Shown here in pieces: positions 53,991 to 62,529 of a stretch of 64,000 bases of DNA. Position 1 is the stretch's first letter. The number at the start of each line of letters is the position of its first letter. The stretch spans positions 2,666,001 through 2,730,000 of the forward strand of contig NZ_CP084742.1 in assembly GCF_020520285.1 (NCBI RefSeq). The letters run 5' to 3'. Below the pieces are notes generated by a model. It made no database searches and was not told where the DNA came from. It saw nothing but the letters and a program-made list of their open reading frames with translations. This DNA is from Pseudomonas sp. L5B5. GTDB lineage: Bacteria; Pseudomonadota; Gammaproteobacteria; Pseudomonadales; Pseudomonadaceae. The position numbers were made by a program, and so were the translations under genes.

Positions 53991-55604
53991 ATGTTACGAA
54001 TCACCGAACTCAAGTTGCCGCTCGACCACCCCGATGAAGACCTGCGCACCGCCATCGTGCAGCGCCTGGGGATCGCCAGCGACGACCTGCTGGACTTCAC
54101 CCTGTTCAAGCGCAGCTACGACGCGCGCAAGAAGTCCTCGGAACTGTTGTTCATCTACACCATCGACCTCAACGTGCGCGACGAGGCGAGCCTGCTGCAG
54201 AAATTCGCCGACGACCGCAACATCAACCCGGCACCGGATGTCAGTTACAAGTACGTCGGCCAGGCCCCGGCGGGGCAACAGGAGCGGCCGATCGTGGTCG
54301 GCTTCGGCCCCTGCGGGATCTTCGCCGGCCTGCTGCTGGCGCAGATGGGCTTCAAGCCGATCGTGCTCGAGCGCGGCAAGGAAGTGCGCCAGCGCACCAA
54401 GGACACCTGGGGCCTGTGGCGCAAGAGCGTGCTCAACCCCGAGTCCAATGTGCAATTCGGCGAAGGCGGTGCCGGGACTTTCTCCGACGGCAAGCTGTAC
54501 AGCCAGATCAAGGACCCGCAGCACCACGGCCGCAAGGTCCTGGAAGAGTTCGTCAAGGCCGGTGCGCCGGACGAGATCCTCTACATCAACAAACCGCACA
54601 TCGGCACCTTCCGCCTGACCAGCATGGTCGAGAAGATGCGCGAGGAAATCATCGCCCTGGGCGGCGAGGTGCGCTTCGAGCAAAAAGTCACCGACCTGCT
54701 CACCGAGGGCGAGCAACTGACTGGCGTAGCCTTGGAAAGCGGCGAGCAGCTGGAATCGCGCCATGTGGTCCTGGCCCTGGGCCACAGCGCCCGCGACACC
54801 TTCCGCATGCTCCACGCCAAGGGCGTATTCATGGAAGCCAAGCCGTTCTCGGTGGGTTTTCGCATCGAACACCCGCAGTCGCTGATCGACAGCGCACGCC
54901 TGGGCAAGTACGCCGGCCATCCGAAACTCGGCGCCGCCGACTACAAGCTGGTGCATCACGCCAAGAACGGTCGTTCGGTCTACAGCTTCTGCATGTGCCC
55001 AGGCGGCACGGTAGTGGCAGCCACCTCCGAGCCGAACCGGGTGGTGACCAACGGCATGAGCCAGTACTCGCGCAACGAGCGCAATGCCAACTCCGGCATC
55101 GTGGTGGGCATCACCCCGGAAGTGGATTACCCGGGCGGCCCGCTGGCCGGCATCGAGCTGCAGGAACGCCTGGAGTCCCACGCGTTCATCCTCGGCGGCA
55201 GCAATTACCAGGCTCCGGCGCAGTTGGTGGGCGACTTCATCGCCGGCAAGCCCAGCACTGCCATCGGCAGTGTCGAGCCATCCTATAAACCCGGGGTGAA
55301 CCTGGGCGACCTGGCGCTCGCGCTCCCGGATTTCGCCATCGAGGCGATCCGCGAAGCCCTGCCGGCCTTCGATCGGCAGATCAAGGGCTACTCCCTGCAC
55401 GACGCCGTGCTGACCGGGATCGAGACCCGCACTTCGTCGCCACTGCGCATCACCCGCGACGCCTCGATGCAGAGCCTGAACCTCAAGGGCCTGTTCCCCG
55501 CAGGCGAAGGCGCCGGTTACGCCGGAGGCATCCTGTCCGCCGGTGTCGACGGTATTCGCATCGCTGAAGCCGTGGCCCGCGACATCCTCGGCCTCCAGGC
55601 CTGA
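53991..55604 (+). CDS. NAD(P)/FAD-dependent oxidoreductase, COG2509 type
   Basis: A 537-aa flavoprotein of the COG2509 family. The dinucleotide-binding motif is VVGFGPCGIFAGLLLAQMG near residues 101-119, followed by IVLERGKEVRQRTKD. The C-terminal motif GLFPAGEGAGYAGGILSAG binds the flavin ribityl part. The N-terminal 90 residues form the characteristic extra domain (LRTAIVQRLGIASDDLLDFT). No electron donor or partner gene is adjacent, so the substrate is unknown. Confidence 0.9.
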   Translation: MLRITELKLPLDHPDEDLRTAIVQRLGIASDDLLDFTLFKRSYDARKKSSELLFIYTIDLNVRDEASLLQKFADDRNINPAPDVSYKYVGQAPAGQQERPIVVGFGPCGIFAGLLLAQMGFKPIVLERGKEVRQRTKDTWGLWRKSVLNPESNVQFGEGGAGTFSDGKLYSQIKDPQHHGRKVLEEFVKAGAPDEILYINKPHIGTFRLTSMVEKMREEIIALGGEVRFEQKVTDLLTEGEQLTGVALESGEQLESRHVVLALGHSARDTFRMLHAKGVFMEAKPFSVGFRIEHPQSLIDSARLGKYAGHPKLGAADYKLVHHAKNGRSVYSFCMCPGGTVVAATSEPNRVVTNGMSQYSRNERNANSGIVVGITPEVDYPGGPLAGIELQERLESHAFILGGSNYQAPAQLVGDFIAGKPSTAIGSVEPSYKPGVNLGDLALALPDFAIEAIREALPAFDRQIKGYSLHDAVLTGIETRTSSPLRITRDASMQSLNLKGLFPAGEGAGYAGGILSAGVDGIRIAEAVARDILGLQA

Positions 55605-55611
55605 GGCAAGG

Positions 55612-55641
55612 ATGGGGGAGCCGCTGTGACGGCTCCCCCAT
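55612..55641. terminator. hairpin between convergent genes
   Basis: Perfect arms ATGGGGGAGCCG and CGGCTCCCCCAT around a 6-bp loop, between convergent genes whose stops are 40 bp apart. It lacks a long T run but is the only plausible transcription end point. Confidence 0.7.
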
Positions 55642-55645
55642 TGCT

Positions 55646-56740
55646 TCAGATGCCGGCGCGCAACACGCTGGTAGGCAAGGCGACACCCCGCTCGACGCTC
55701 GCAGCCACCGCCTCGATCAAGTCAACCAGTGCGTATCCCTGCTCCGCCAGCCACTGCTCATCGTAATAGGTGGTTGCATAGCGCTCGCCACCGTCACAGA
55801 GAATCGCCACGATCGAACCCGCTTCGCCAGCGGCGACCATCTGCTGGGCAGCCATCAGTGCACCGACCAGGTTGGTGCCACTGGAGCCGCCGACCCGCCG
55901 TCCGAGGCGCCGGGCCAGATAGTGCATGGCCGCCAGGGACAGGGCGTCCGGCACCTTGACCATCGCATCGATCACCTTGGGCAGGAACGAGGCCTCGACC
56001 CGCGGCCGGCCAATGCCCTCGATCCGCGAGCCACAGTCCAACCGCAGGCTGGCGTCACCGCTGTTGTAGTAGTCGAAGAACACCGAGCGCTCGGCGTCGG
56101 CGCATAGCACCCGGGTGCCGTGCTGGCGATAACGCACATAACGCCCCAGGGTCGCAGTGGTGCCACCCGTACCGGGGCTGGAGATCAGCCAGGCGGGCTC
56201 CGGATACCGTTCGAAGCGCAGTTGCTGGTAGATCGACTCGGCAATGTTGTTGTTGGCACGCCAGTCGGTGGCCCGTTCGGCATAGGTGAACTGGTCCATG
56301 AAGTGCCCGCCGCTCTCGCGAGCCAGTCGCTCGGACTCGGCATAGATCTGCGTCGGATCCTGCACCAGGTGGCTCTTGCCACCATAGAAGGCGATCTGGG
56401 CGATTTTTTCTTGGGACGTGGTGGCCGGCATGACCGCGATGAACGGCAATCCCAGGAGGCGGGCGAAATAGGCCTCGGAAATGGCCGTGGAACCGCTGGA
56501 TGCCTCGATCACCGGCGCCCCCGGCTTGAGCCAGCCATTGCACAGCGCATACAGGAACAGCGAACGGGCCAGGCGGTGCTTGAGACTGCCGGTCGGGTGG
56601 CTGGACTCATCCTTGAAATACAACTCGATGCCCGGATAACCGGCGAGGGGCAAGGGGATCAGGTGGGTATCGGCGCTGCGCTGAAAGTCGGCTTCGATGA
56701 TGCGGATGGCCTCGCGGGCCCACTGGCGGTTGTCGCTCAT
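55646..56740 (-). CDS. cysteine synthase-like PLP enzyme
   Basis: A 364-aa fold-type II PLP enzyme. The Schiff-base lysine is in [18 protein letters not shown], the phosphate-binding glycine loop in [15 protein letters not shown], and [20 protein letters not shown] corresponds to the substrate-binding loop. It departs from CysK/CysM in the loop (SSGST instead of TSGNT) and the C-terminus, so it may use another beta-substituted amino acid. The upstream region has AT-rich palindromes. Confidence 0.85.
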   Translation of the reverse strand: MSDNRQWAREAIRIIEADFQRSADTHLIPLPLAGYPGIELYFKDESSHPTGSLKHRLARSLFLYALCNGWLKPGAPVIEASSGSTAISEAYFARLLGLPFIAVMPATTSQEKIAQIAFYGGKSHLVQDPTQIYAESERLARESGGHFMDQFTYAERATDWRANNNIAESIYQQLRFERYPEPAWLISSPGTGGTTATLGRYVRYRQHGTRVLCADAERSVFFDYYNSGDASLRLDCGSRIEGIGRPRVEASFLPKVIDAMVKVPDALSLAAMHYLARRLGRRVGGSSGTNLVGALMAAQQMVAAGEAGSIVAILCDGGERYATTYYDEQWLAEQGYALVDLIEAVAASVERGVALPTSVLRAGI

Positions 56741-57062
56741 GTTCTATTCTCTTCGGATCGAACGCCATACCGGCGCAAGAAGATGAAATGCACCCTGCAT
56801 AGGTGATCCTGGTCCAACACGGCAGGCACTTTCCATCGAATGGAAAAGCGCTCGCGGCCGCTGTCGACAGTCATGTTAGGAAATAACTTGCAGCCCCGAC
56901 AGGTACAGCTGCGAAGCAATTGGAAACACAACTGCACACAGCATTTTTCAGCAGGCCGCTTGCCCTCTACATATAACAAAAAAGAATATAACTTTTGTTT
57001 TAACAACCAACTGTACGGGTTAGGGTGTGCCACCTTGTTTGCTTTTAGATGGAGAGCGCCCC
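56741..57062. promoter_or_regulatory. divergent regulatory region of the PLP enzyme and nhaA
   Basis: 322 bp with no gene. Inverted repeats seen: TTTCCAT-CGA-ATGGAAA (56830-56846) and AACAAAA-N10-TTTTGTT (about 56973-56997), the second covering a TATAAC -10-like box. The AT-rich right half probably carries the nhaA promoter. The left half can serve the PLP gene. Confidence 0.5.
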
Positions 57063-58250
57063 TTGCCTCTGCGTAGTACTTTTACCCGTTTCTTTGCCAT
57101 GGAGGCGGCCAGCGGCCTGTTGCTAATCGCTGCCGCCATCCTCGCACTGGTCATCAACAACTCGCCCCTGTCCTGGCTGTACAACGGCTTGCTGGAAACC
57201 CCGGTGGTGGCCCAGGTCGGCGCCCTGAAGATTGCCAAGCCGCTGCTGCTGTGGATCAACGACGGCCTGATGGCCTTGTTCTTCCTGCTGATCGGCCTGG
57301 AGGTCAAGCGTGAAGTCCTGGACGGCCAGCTGTCCAAGCCTTCGCAGGTGGTCCTGCCGGGTGCGGCAGCCATTGGCGGCATGCTGGTGCCGGCGCTGTT
57401 CTACTGGTTCCTCAACCGCGACAATCCACCAGCCCTCAACGGCTGGGCGATTCCCACCGCCACCGACATCGCCTTCGCCCTGGGAGTGCTGGCGCTGCAG
57501 GGCAAGCGGGTACCCACGTCGCTGAAGCTGTTCCTGATGACCCTGGCAATCATCGACGACCTGGGGGCGATCGTGATCATCGCGATCTTCTATTCCGGCA
57601 CCCTGTCGACCCTGTCCCTGATGCTGGCAGCGGCCTGCATCGCGGCGCTCGTGGCGATGAACCGCCTGGGGGTGGTCAAGCTCGGGCCCTACATGATCAT
57701 TGGACTGATCCTGTGGGTCTGCGTGCTCAAGAGTGGGGTTCATGCAACCCTGGCGGGCGTGACGCTTGCCTTCTGCATCCCCCTGCGTACCCGCAACGCC
57801 GAGCCTTCGCCGCTGCAGACGCTGGAGCACGCGCTGCATCCGTGGGTGTCGTTCGGCATCCTGCCGCTGTTCGCCTTTGCCAACGCAGGTCTGTCGCTGA
57901 GCGGCGTGACCGTCGAGAGCTTCACCCACGCCGTGCCAATGGGCATCGCCATCGGCCTGTTGCTGGGCAAGACGGTCGGGGTCTTCGGCTTGACCTGGCT
58001 GGCCGTCAAGACTGGCCTTGCGGCGCTACCGTCCGGCGCCAACTGGGGCCAGGTGTTCGGCGTGGCGATTCTCTGCGGGATCGGCTTCACCATGAGCCTG
58101 TTCGTCGGCTCCCTGGCCTTTGTACCGGGCAGCAGCGAATACGCCGGCATGGACCGCATGGGAATTCTCACCGGTTCGCTGTTCGCGGCCCTGATCGGTT
58201 ATGCCGTCACCGCTGCTGCAAGCCGCAAGCGCACGTCCCTGGCAACCTGA
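57063..58250 (+). CDS. nhaA: Na+/H+ antiporter NhaA
   Basis: A 395-aa NhaA-type antiporter that expels sodium at alkaline pH. The TTG start at 57063 is preferred because GGAG lies about 9 nt upstream and the protein then begins [11 protein letters not shown], as in other pseudomonads; an upstream GTG (57027) is the alternative. The ion-binding aspartates are in [12 protein letters not shown], and [15 protein letters not shown] carries the other conserved aspartate. About twelve hydrophobic helices are predicted. Confidence 0.93.
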   Translation: MPLRSTFTRFFAMEAASGLLLIAAAILALVINNSPLSWLYNGLLETPVVAQVGALKIAKPLLLWINDGLMALFFLLIGLEVKREVLDGQLSKPSQVVLPGAAAIGGMLVPALFYWFLNRDNPPALNGWAIPTATDIAFALGVLALQGKRVPTSLKLFLMTLAIIDDLGAIVIIAIFYSGTLSTLSLMLAAACIAALVAMNRLGVVKLGPYMIIGLILWVCVLKSGVHATLAGVTLAFCIPLRTRNAEPSPLQTLEHALHPWVSFGILPLFAFANAGLSLSGVTVESFTHAVPMGIAIGLLLGKTVGVFGLTWLAVKTGLAALPSGANWGQVFGVAILCGIGFTMSLFVGSLAFVPGSSEYAGMDRMGILTGSLFAALIGYAVTAAASRKRTSLAT

Positions 58251-58279
58251 TCGCACCCGATCGCGCGGCCTGAAAACAC

Positions 58280-58312
58280 AAAACCCCGACCAGTTGCCTG
58301 GCCGGGGTTTTG
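58280..58312. terminator. intrinsic terminator after nhaA and the glycine-zipper gene
   Basis: AAAACCCCG-CCAG / CTGG-CGGGGTTTTG-type stem with one A-C mismatch and a TTGC loop, A-rich on the left and T-rich on the right; between convergent genes. Confidence 0.85.
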
Positions 58313-58328
58313 TTTGGCTGATGAAAAA

Positions 58329-58793
58329 TCAGCGAGTCACGCGGCTGGTGCCGTTGACGGTCATGATGCGCACGCGGTCGCCAACACGGAACACTTCGTT
58401 CTCCTGAACCTGTTGCACATAGGCACGCATGCTGCCGTCGTCTTCGCGTACGGTGATTTCCACGCCCTGGGTACGGGTCAGGCCTTCCTCGGTAGCCGAG
58501 CCGAGCAGGCCGCCAGCCACGGCCCCGATGACCGCGGTGACGATGCTGCCACGGCCACCGCCGATGGCACTGCCGCCTACACCGCCGATCACTGCACCTG
58601 CAGCGCCGCCGATTGGGGTCTTGGTGCCTTCGATCTTCACTGGACGCAGGGATTCGATAGTGCCCAGACGCACGTTTTGCACACGACGCGCTTCATCACG
58701 GGAGTAGGAATCACCGGTCAGGTTGGAGGCGCAACCGCCCAGCAACATGGCCATCGCAGTGAAGGACGCAACCAGCAAAACAGACTTACGCAT
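58329..58793 (-). CDS. glycine-zipper 2TM outer-membrane lipoprotein (SlyB-like)
   Basis: A 154-aa lipoprotein. Signal ending LLGGC with lipidated cysteine 21; then the glycine-zipper segment PIGGAAGAVIGGVGGSAIGG and VIGAVAGGLLGSATEE, which forms paired helices in the outer membrane; then a C-terminal beta domain (GVEITVREDDGSMRAYVQQ). ATG 58793 is in the position of the signal peptide start. SlyB/Pcp family proteins help keep outer-membrane integrity. Confidence 0.9.
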   Translation of the reverse strand: MRKSVLLVASFTAMAMLLGGCASNLTGDSYSRDEARRVQNVRLGTIESLRPVKIEGTKTPIGGAAGAVIGGVGGSAIGGGRGSIVTAVIGAVAGGLLGSATEEGLTRTQGVEITVREDDGSMRAYVQQVQENEVFRVGDRVRIMTVNGTSRVTR

Positions 58794-58966
58794 AGGATCA
58801 ACTCCAAGGGACAATAAATCATTAGACTCCGCAGCTTGACACCTGTCACGGCGCCGCCCGGATAAAATTGCTTTCATTCAGCCAAAGTACAGGCTGCGTG
58901 GGCACCAGGCCTATCACCACGTTAGCCCCTGGCTCCAGCATAACGCCACCGAACAAGGGATTTTCC

Positions 58967-59203
58967 ATGGATTACTTCATCATCTTCGCGGTCACCGTGG
59001 CCGGACTGTATTTCCACTGGTGGCTGTATGTGCGCATCAAGCGCTGGACGGACCGGGACCTGGCGCTGTCGATGGCCGGCACCGATGCGCAGAAGAAGCA
59101 ATACATGCTGCAGCAACTGGCCGATGCCCAGCGCCAGAAAATAAAACGCCGGGACCTGCCGCAATGGCTGGAAGCCGCTGCGGCCGGTTACCCCGGCGAG
59201 TGA
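58967..59203 (+). CDS. 78-aa membrane-anchored small protein
   Basis: A small protein with one N-terminal transmembrane helix (MDYFIIFAVTVAGLYFHWWL) and a charged cytoplasmic tail (TDRDLALSMAGTDAQKKQY, then QKIKRRDLPQWLEAA). The AAGGGA region before ATG 58967 serves as the ribosome site. I recall conserved hypothetical proteins of this type in Pseudomonas but not a function. Its stop lies 10 bp from the convergent pdxH stop. Confidence 0.72.
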   Translation: MDYFIIFAVTVAGLYFHWWLYVRIKRWTDRDLALSMAGTDAQKKQYMLQQLADAQRQKIKRRDLPQWLEAAAAGYPGE

Positions 59204-59213
59204 TCTGGAGGAT

Positions 59214-59861
59214 TCAGGGGGCCAGGCGTTCGCGAACCCACTCCTGGGCTTGCAGACGATAGTTCAGGCGGTCATGCAGGCGGCTCGAGCGCCCTTGCCA
59301 GAACTCGATACGCTCGGGCAGCAGGCGATAACCGCCCCAGTGCTCAGGACAGTCGGGCTGGCTGTCGCTGAAACGCGCCTCGGTGGCCTTGAGCAGCGCC
59401 TGCAACTCGGCGCGATCAGCAATGACCCGACTCTGCGGTGATGCCCAGGCCCCCAAACGGCTGCCCAGGGGCCGTACCTGATAGTAGGCATCGGACTCCT
59501 CGGCAGAGACCTTGACCACCCGCCCCTCGATACGCACCTGGCGCTCCAGGGTCGGCCAGAAGAACGTCATGGCGGCAAAAGGCCGTGCGGCCAGTTGCTG
59601 CCCCTTGGCGCTCTCGTAGTTGGAGAAGAAGGTGAAACCCTGTTCATCCAACCCCTTGAGCAGCAGGATACGACAGTGGGGACGACCGTCGGCATCGACG
59701 GTCGCCAGGGTCATGGCGTTGGCCTCCACAGGGGCTTGCTCGGTCTTCACCGCCTCTGCGAACCACTGATGGAACAGCGCAAAGGGTTCGGTCGGAGCCT
59801 GGGCCTCGGACAAGCCGTCACGGGTGTAGTCGCGACGCATATCAGCCAGAGACTGGGTCAT
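59214..59861 (-). CDS. pdxH: pyridoxamine 5'-phosphate oxidase PdxH
   Basis: A 215-aa FMN enzyme that oxidises pyridoxine/pyridoxamine 5'-phosphate to PLP. It shows the FMN-binding segments [38 protein letters not shown] and [11 protein letters not shown], and the C-terminal [19 protein letters not shown], all highly conserved. Length and start are standard. It is separated by 25 bp from the upstream OmpA-type gene and may be co-transcribed with it. Confidence 0.95.
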   Translation of the reverse strand: MTQSLADMRRDYTRDGLSEAQAPTEPFALFHQWFAEAVKTEQAPVEANAMTLATVDADGRPHCRILLLKGLDEQGFTFFSNYESAKGQQLAARPFAAMTFFWPTLERQVRIEGRVVKVSAEESDAYYQVRPLGSRLGAWASPQSRVIADRAELQALLKATEARFSDSQPDCPEHWGGYRLLPERIEFWQGRSSRLHDRLNYRLQAQEWVRERLAP

Positions 59862-59886
59862 GCCTGCTTTTCCTTATCCTTGAAGA

Positions 59887-61134
59887 TCAGTTCTTGGCCT
59901 GGGCAGCAGCCGTCGGGTTCTTGGCGGAGGCCACGGTTTTCTTGGCCGCTGCCTTCTTCGCTACCGGCTTCTTCGCTGCGGGTTTCTTGGCCGCTGCCTT
60001 CTTGCTGGCCGGAGCCGGAACCGGCGGCTTGGCATCCTGCACCGCGACCATCTCGGTTTCGGACGGCGTCGGCTGGTTGTACTTGCTCAGCAGGCCGAGC
60101 ATGGTGCTGCGCTGGGTCAGCATGATTTCCACCCGACGGTTCAGCGAGCGGCCCTGCGGGCTATCGTTGGCGGCGCGAGGCATCACGGCGCCCATGCCAC
60201 GCAGCATCAGGCGGTCCTGCTTCAGGCCGCTGAGGCTGAAGATCGCGGCAATGGACTGGGCACGGTCACGGCTCAGTTTCTGGTTGGCCAGGGTCGGGCC
60301 AGTGGCGTCGGCATGGCCGAGGATCAGTACGGCAGTCTTCGGATCTCCTTCCACGGCCTTGGCCACGCGAGTGAACGGGCCCAGGGTCACCGGCAGCAGC
60401 ATGGCTGGACGATCCGGGTTGAAGGAGGCATCGACCAGTGCGGTGACCACCAGCACGTTCTCACGACGCTCCACTTGCAGCTTGCTGTCCTTCACGGCTT
60501 CGCGCAGGCGCGGCTCGTAATCGTCCAGCCAGGCCTGGGTGATTTTTGGGTCAGGCATCGGGATATCTGCCACATTGACCTTGCTCAGGGGCTTGGGCTG
60601 GCTCTTGCCGAAAGGCCACCACCAGTTGGTATCGGAGTCGGCAGCCTTGGCCACGGCTGGAGCAGGCTCGGCCTTCTTGGCCTCGGCTACCGGCTTGTCG
60701 GATTCCTTGGAAGAGGAGAACGGCCACCACCAGTTGCCGCCGTCGGCCTTGGCAGAAACGGTCTCTGTCGCTGCTGCCGGGGCCGCTGCGACGGGAGCCG
60801 GAGCGGGTTCGGCAACCGGGCTGGCTGCAACAGCCGGCTTGGTTGCTGGGGCCTTGGCTGCTGGTGCGGCCTGCTTGGTCGAAGCCGTGGCCTTGCCTGC
60901 GGCGGCTGCGGGAGCGCCCTTGGCTGCAACAGCCGGCTTGGCCGCAGGAGCTGTTGGGGCAGCTTCGGCCGTGGCTGGTTTTTCCGGGGCAGGAGCAGGA
61001 GCCGATTCCTTACTGGCGGCCTTGTCGCCTCCGAACGACCACCAATGGCCGCCGTCCGCTTCATTTTGTGGGGTTTGTGCACAACCTGTGACGGTCAGGC
61101 AGATGGCCAAGGCTAGAGACTTGTTCGACGACAT
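59887..61134 (-). CDS. OmpA-family lipoprotein with tryptophan-rich repeats and histone-like tail
   Basis: A 415-aa protein. Lipoprotein signal ends VTGC at residue 18. Residues 35-180 are Ala/Pro/Lys-rich and contain three W-rich repeats, HWWSF (30-34), NWWWPF (134-139) and NWWWPF (170-175), each followed by GK/SK-type linkers. An OmpA peptidoglycan-binding domain (about residues 215-340: GHADATGPTLANQKLSRDRA, then GRSLNRRVEIML) comes next, with the canonical N-x-x-L and R residues. The last 40 residues are KKAAAKKPAAKKPVAKKAAAKK-like, similar to histone H1 or AlgP tails. A cell-wall-anchored outer-membrane lipoprotein is likely, with the tail free to bind LPS, DNA or alginate-like polymers. 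Confidence 0.85.
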   Translation of the reverse strand: MSSNKSLALAICLTVTGCAQTPQNEADGGHWWSFGGDKAASKESAPAPAPEKPATAEAAPTAPAAKPAVAAKGAPAAAAGKATASTKQAAPAAKAPATKPAVAASPVAEPAPAPVAAAPAAATETVSAKADGGNWWWPFSSSKESDKPVAEAKKAEPAPAVAKAADSDTNWWWPFGKSQPKPLSKVNVADIPMPDPKITQAWLDDYEPRLREAVKDSKLQVERRENVLVVTALVDASFNPDRPAMLLPVTLGPFTRVAKAVEGDPKTAVLILGHADATGPTLANQKLSRDRAQSIAAIFSLSGLKQDRLMLRGMGAVMPRAANDSPQGRSLNRRVEIMLTQRSTMLGLLSKYNQPTPSETEMVAVQDAKPPVPAPASKKAAAKKPAAKKPVAKKAAAKKTVASAKNPTAAAQAKN

Positions 61135-61274
61135 GGGATATCCACAAAATGAGATAAAAAGTTCGGTCTAAATAACCGCTACAAACAGACGCTTGGAAAT
61201 TATAAAAGCCACAGGGTTCCGTCCTGGGGCTTTTCAAGCATGTTTAAGCAAAAAAGTTCTTAACAGCAACCTTT

Positions 61275-62420
61275 TTACAGACAATCCGACAGAATTCGCA
61301 CCAGCTTCTGCGCTCGGGGATCCATCAATACATAGGGACCCAGGGTATTTGTCACGAAACCGAACGCCACGTCGTGCTCCGGATCGGCGAACCCGATGGA
61401 ACCCCCTGCCCCCGGATGACCGAATGCCCGCGGACCCAATCCAAAAGTGGCATTGGCCACCTCGGGCTGGTCGAGCATGCAACCCAGGCCGAAACGGGTC
61501 TGGGTCAGCAGGGTCTTGTCCATGCCCAGGCTGTGCTCCCGGGTCAATTCTTCGAGCATGTCGGCCTCCAGCAAGCGGCCATCAAGCAGGCCGCTGTAGA
61601 ACCCGGCGAGGCTGCGGGCATTGCCGTGACCATTGGCCGCCGGCTGCTGCATGCGCCGCCATTCAGGTTTGTTGGTGCTGGTCATGATAGACGGTGGATT
61701 GGTAAATGCCCGGGTCGTCATGGCCTCGGGCTCGCGCAGGGTCACTTGCAGCAGGCGCTGGGCCGCAGCATCGCCGACATTGCCCTTGCCCCGGGCGATA
61801 TGCGCCACGCGATGGAATTCTTCGTCAGCCAGGCCGATATGGAAATCCAGCCCGAGGGGCTTGGCCACCCGTGCCACTATCGACTCGCCAGGGCCACGGC
61901 CATCGGCCCGGCGGATCATCTCGCCCACCAGCCAGCCATAGGTAATGGCGGCATAGCCGTGCCCCTCCCCCGGTGTCCACCACGGTTGCTCGGCTGCCAG
62001 GGCGTCGACCATGGTCTGCCATTCGTACAAGGCCTCTGCCGGCATCAGCTGCCGCAAGGCCGGCAAGCCGGCCTGGTGGCACAAGAGTTGGCGCAGGGTA
62101 ATGCGCGCCTTGCCCGCAGCCGCGAATTCCGGCCAGTAGTCGGCCACTGGCGCATCCAGCTTGAGCTTGCCCTCGGCCACCAGTTGCAAGGCGGCCACGG
62201 CAGTAAAGGTCTTGGTGCAGGAAAACAGGTTGGCGATGGTGTCGCTGTGCCAGGCCTCGGCACCGTCCTTGTCGGCGGTACCGGCCCAGAGATCGACCAC
62301 GGTTTCTCCACCGACCTGGATGCACAGTGCGGCACCACGCTCCTGGGTATCCTCGAAAAGCGCCGCGAAAGCCTCGCGGACCGCCTCGAACTTAAGCTCG
62401 TAATGACCTTGAATCTGCAC
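61275..62420 (-). CDS. class VIII-type esterase / beta-lactamase-fold serine hydrolase
   Basis: A 381-aa cytoplasmic serine hydrolase starting VQIQGHYELKFEAVREAF at a GTG (62420) with GGGGAG 7 nt upstream. The SxxK motif is in LFSCTKTFTAVAAL, the YxN-type motif in YAAITYGWLVGEMI, and HPGAGGSIGFADPE stands for the third motif. Similar enzymes from Pseudomonas (EstA/EstB, EST2 group) hydrolyse short-chain esters and cephalosporin side groups. No signal peptide is present. Confidence 0.87.
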   Translation of the reverse strand: MQIQGHYELKFEAVREAFAALFEDTQERGAALCIQVGGETVVDLWAGTADKDGAEAWHSDTIANLFSCTKTFTAVAALQLVAEGKLKLDAPVADYWPEFAAAGKARITLRQLLCHQAGLPALRQLMPAEALYEWQTMVDALAAEQPWWTPGEGHGYAAITYGWLVGEMIRRADGRGPGESIVARVAKPLGLDFHIGLADEEFHRVAHIARGKGNVGDAAAQRLLQVTLREPEAMTTRAFTNPPSIMTSTNKPEWRRMQQPAANGHGNARSLAGFYSGLLDGRLLEADMLEELTREHSLGMDKTLLTQTRFGLGCMLDQPEVANATFGLGPRAFGHPGAGGSIGFADPEHDVAFGFVTNTLGPYVLMDPRAQKLVRILSDCL

Positions 62421-62529
62421 CCTTGACTCCCCCTGCAACACTACTCGGCAACGTGGCGCGCATTGTTTCAGCCCCGGGGGCATTTGGGAACAACCGGGGC
62501 CCGCTCAGCGAACCCGACCCCGCCCCCCC

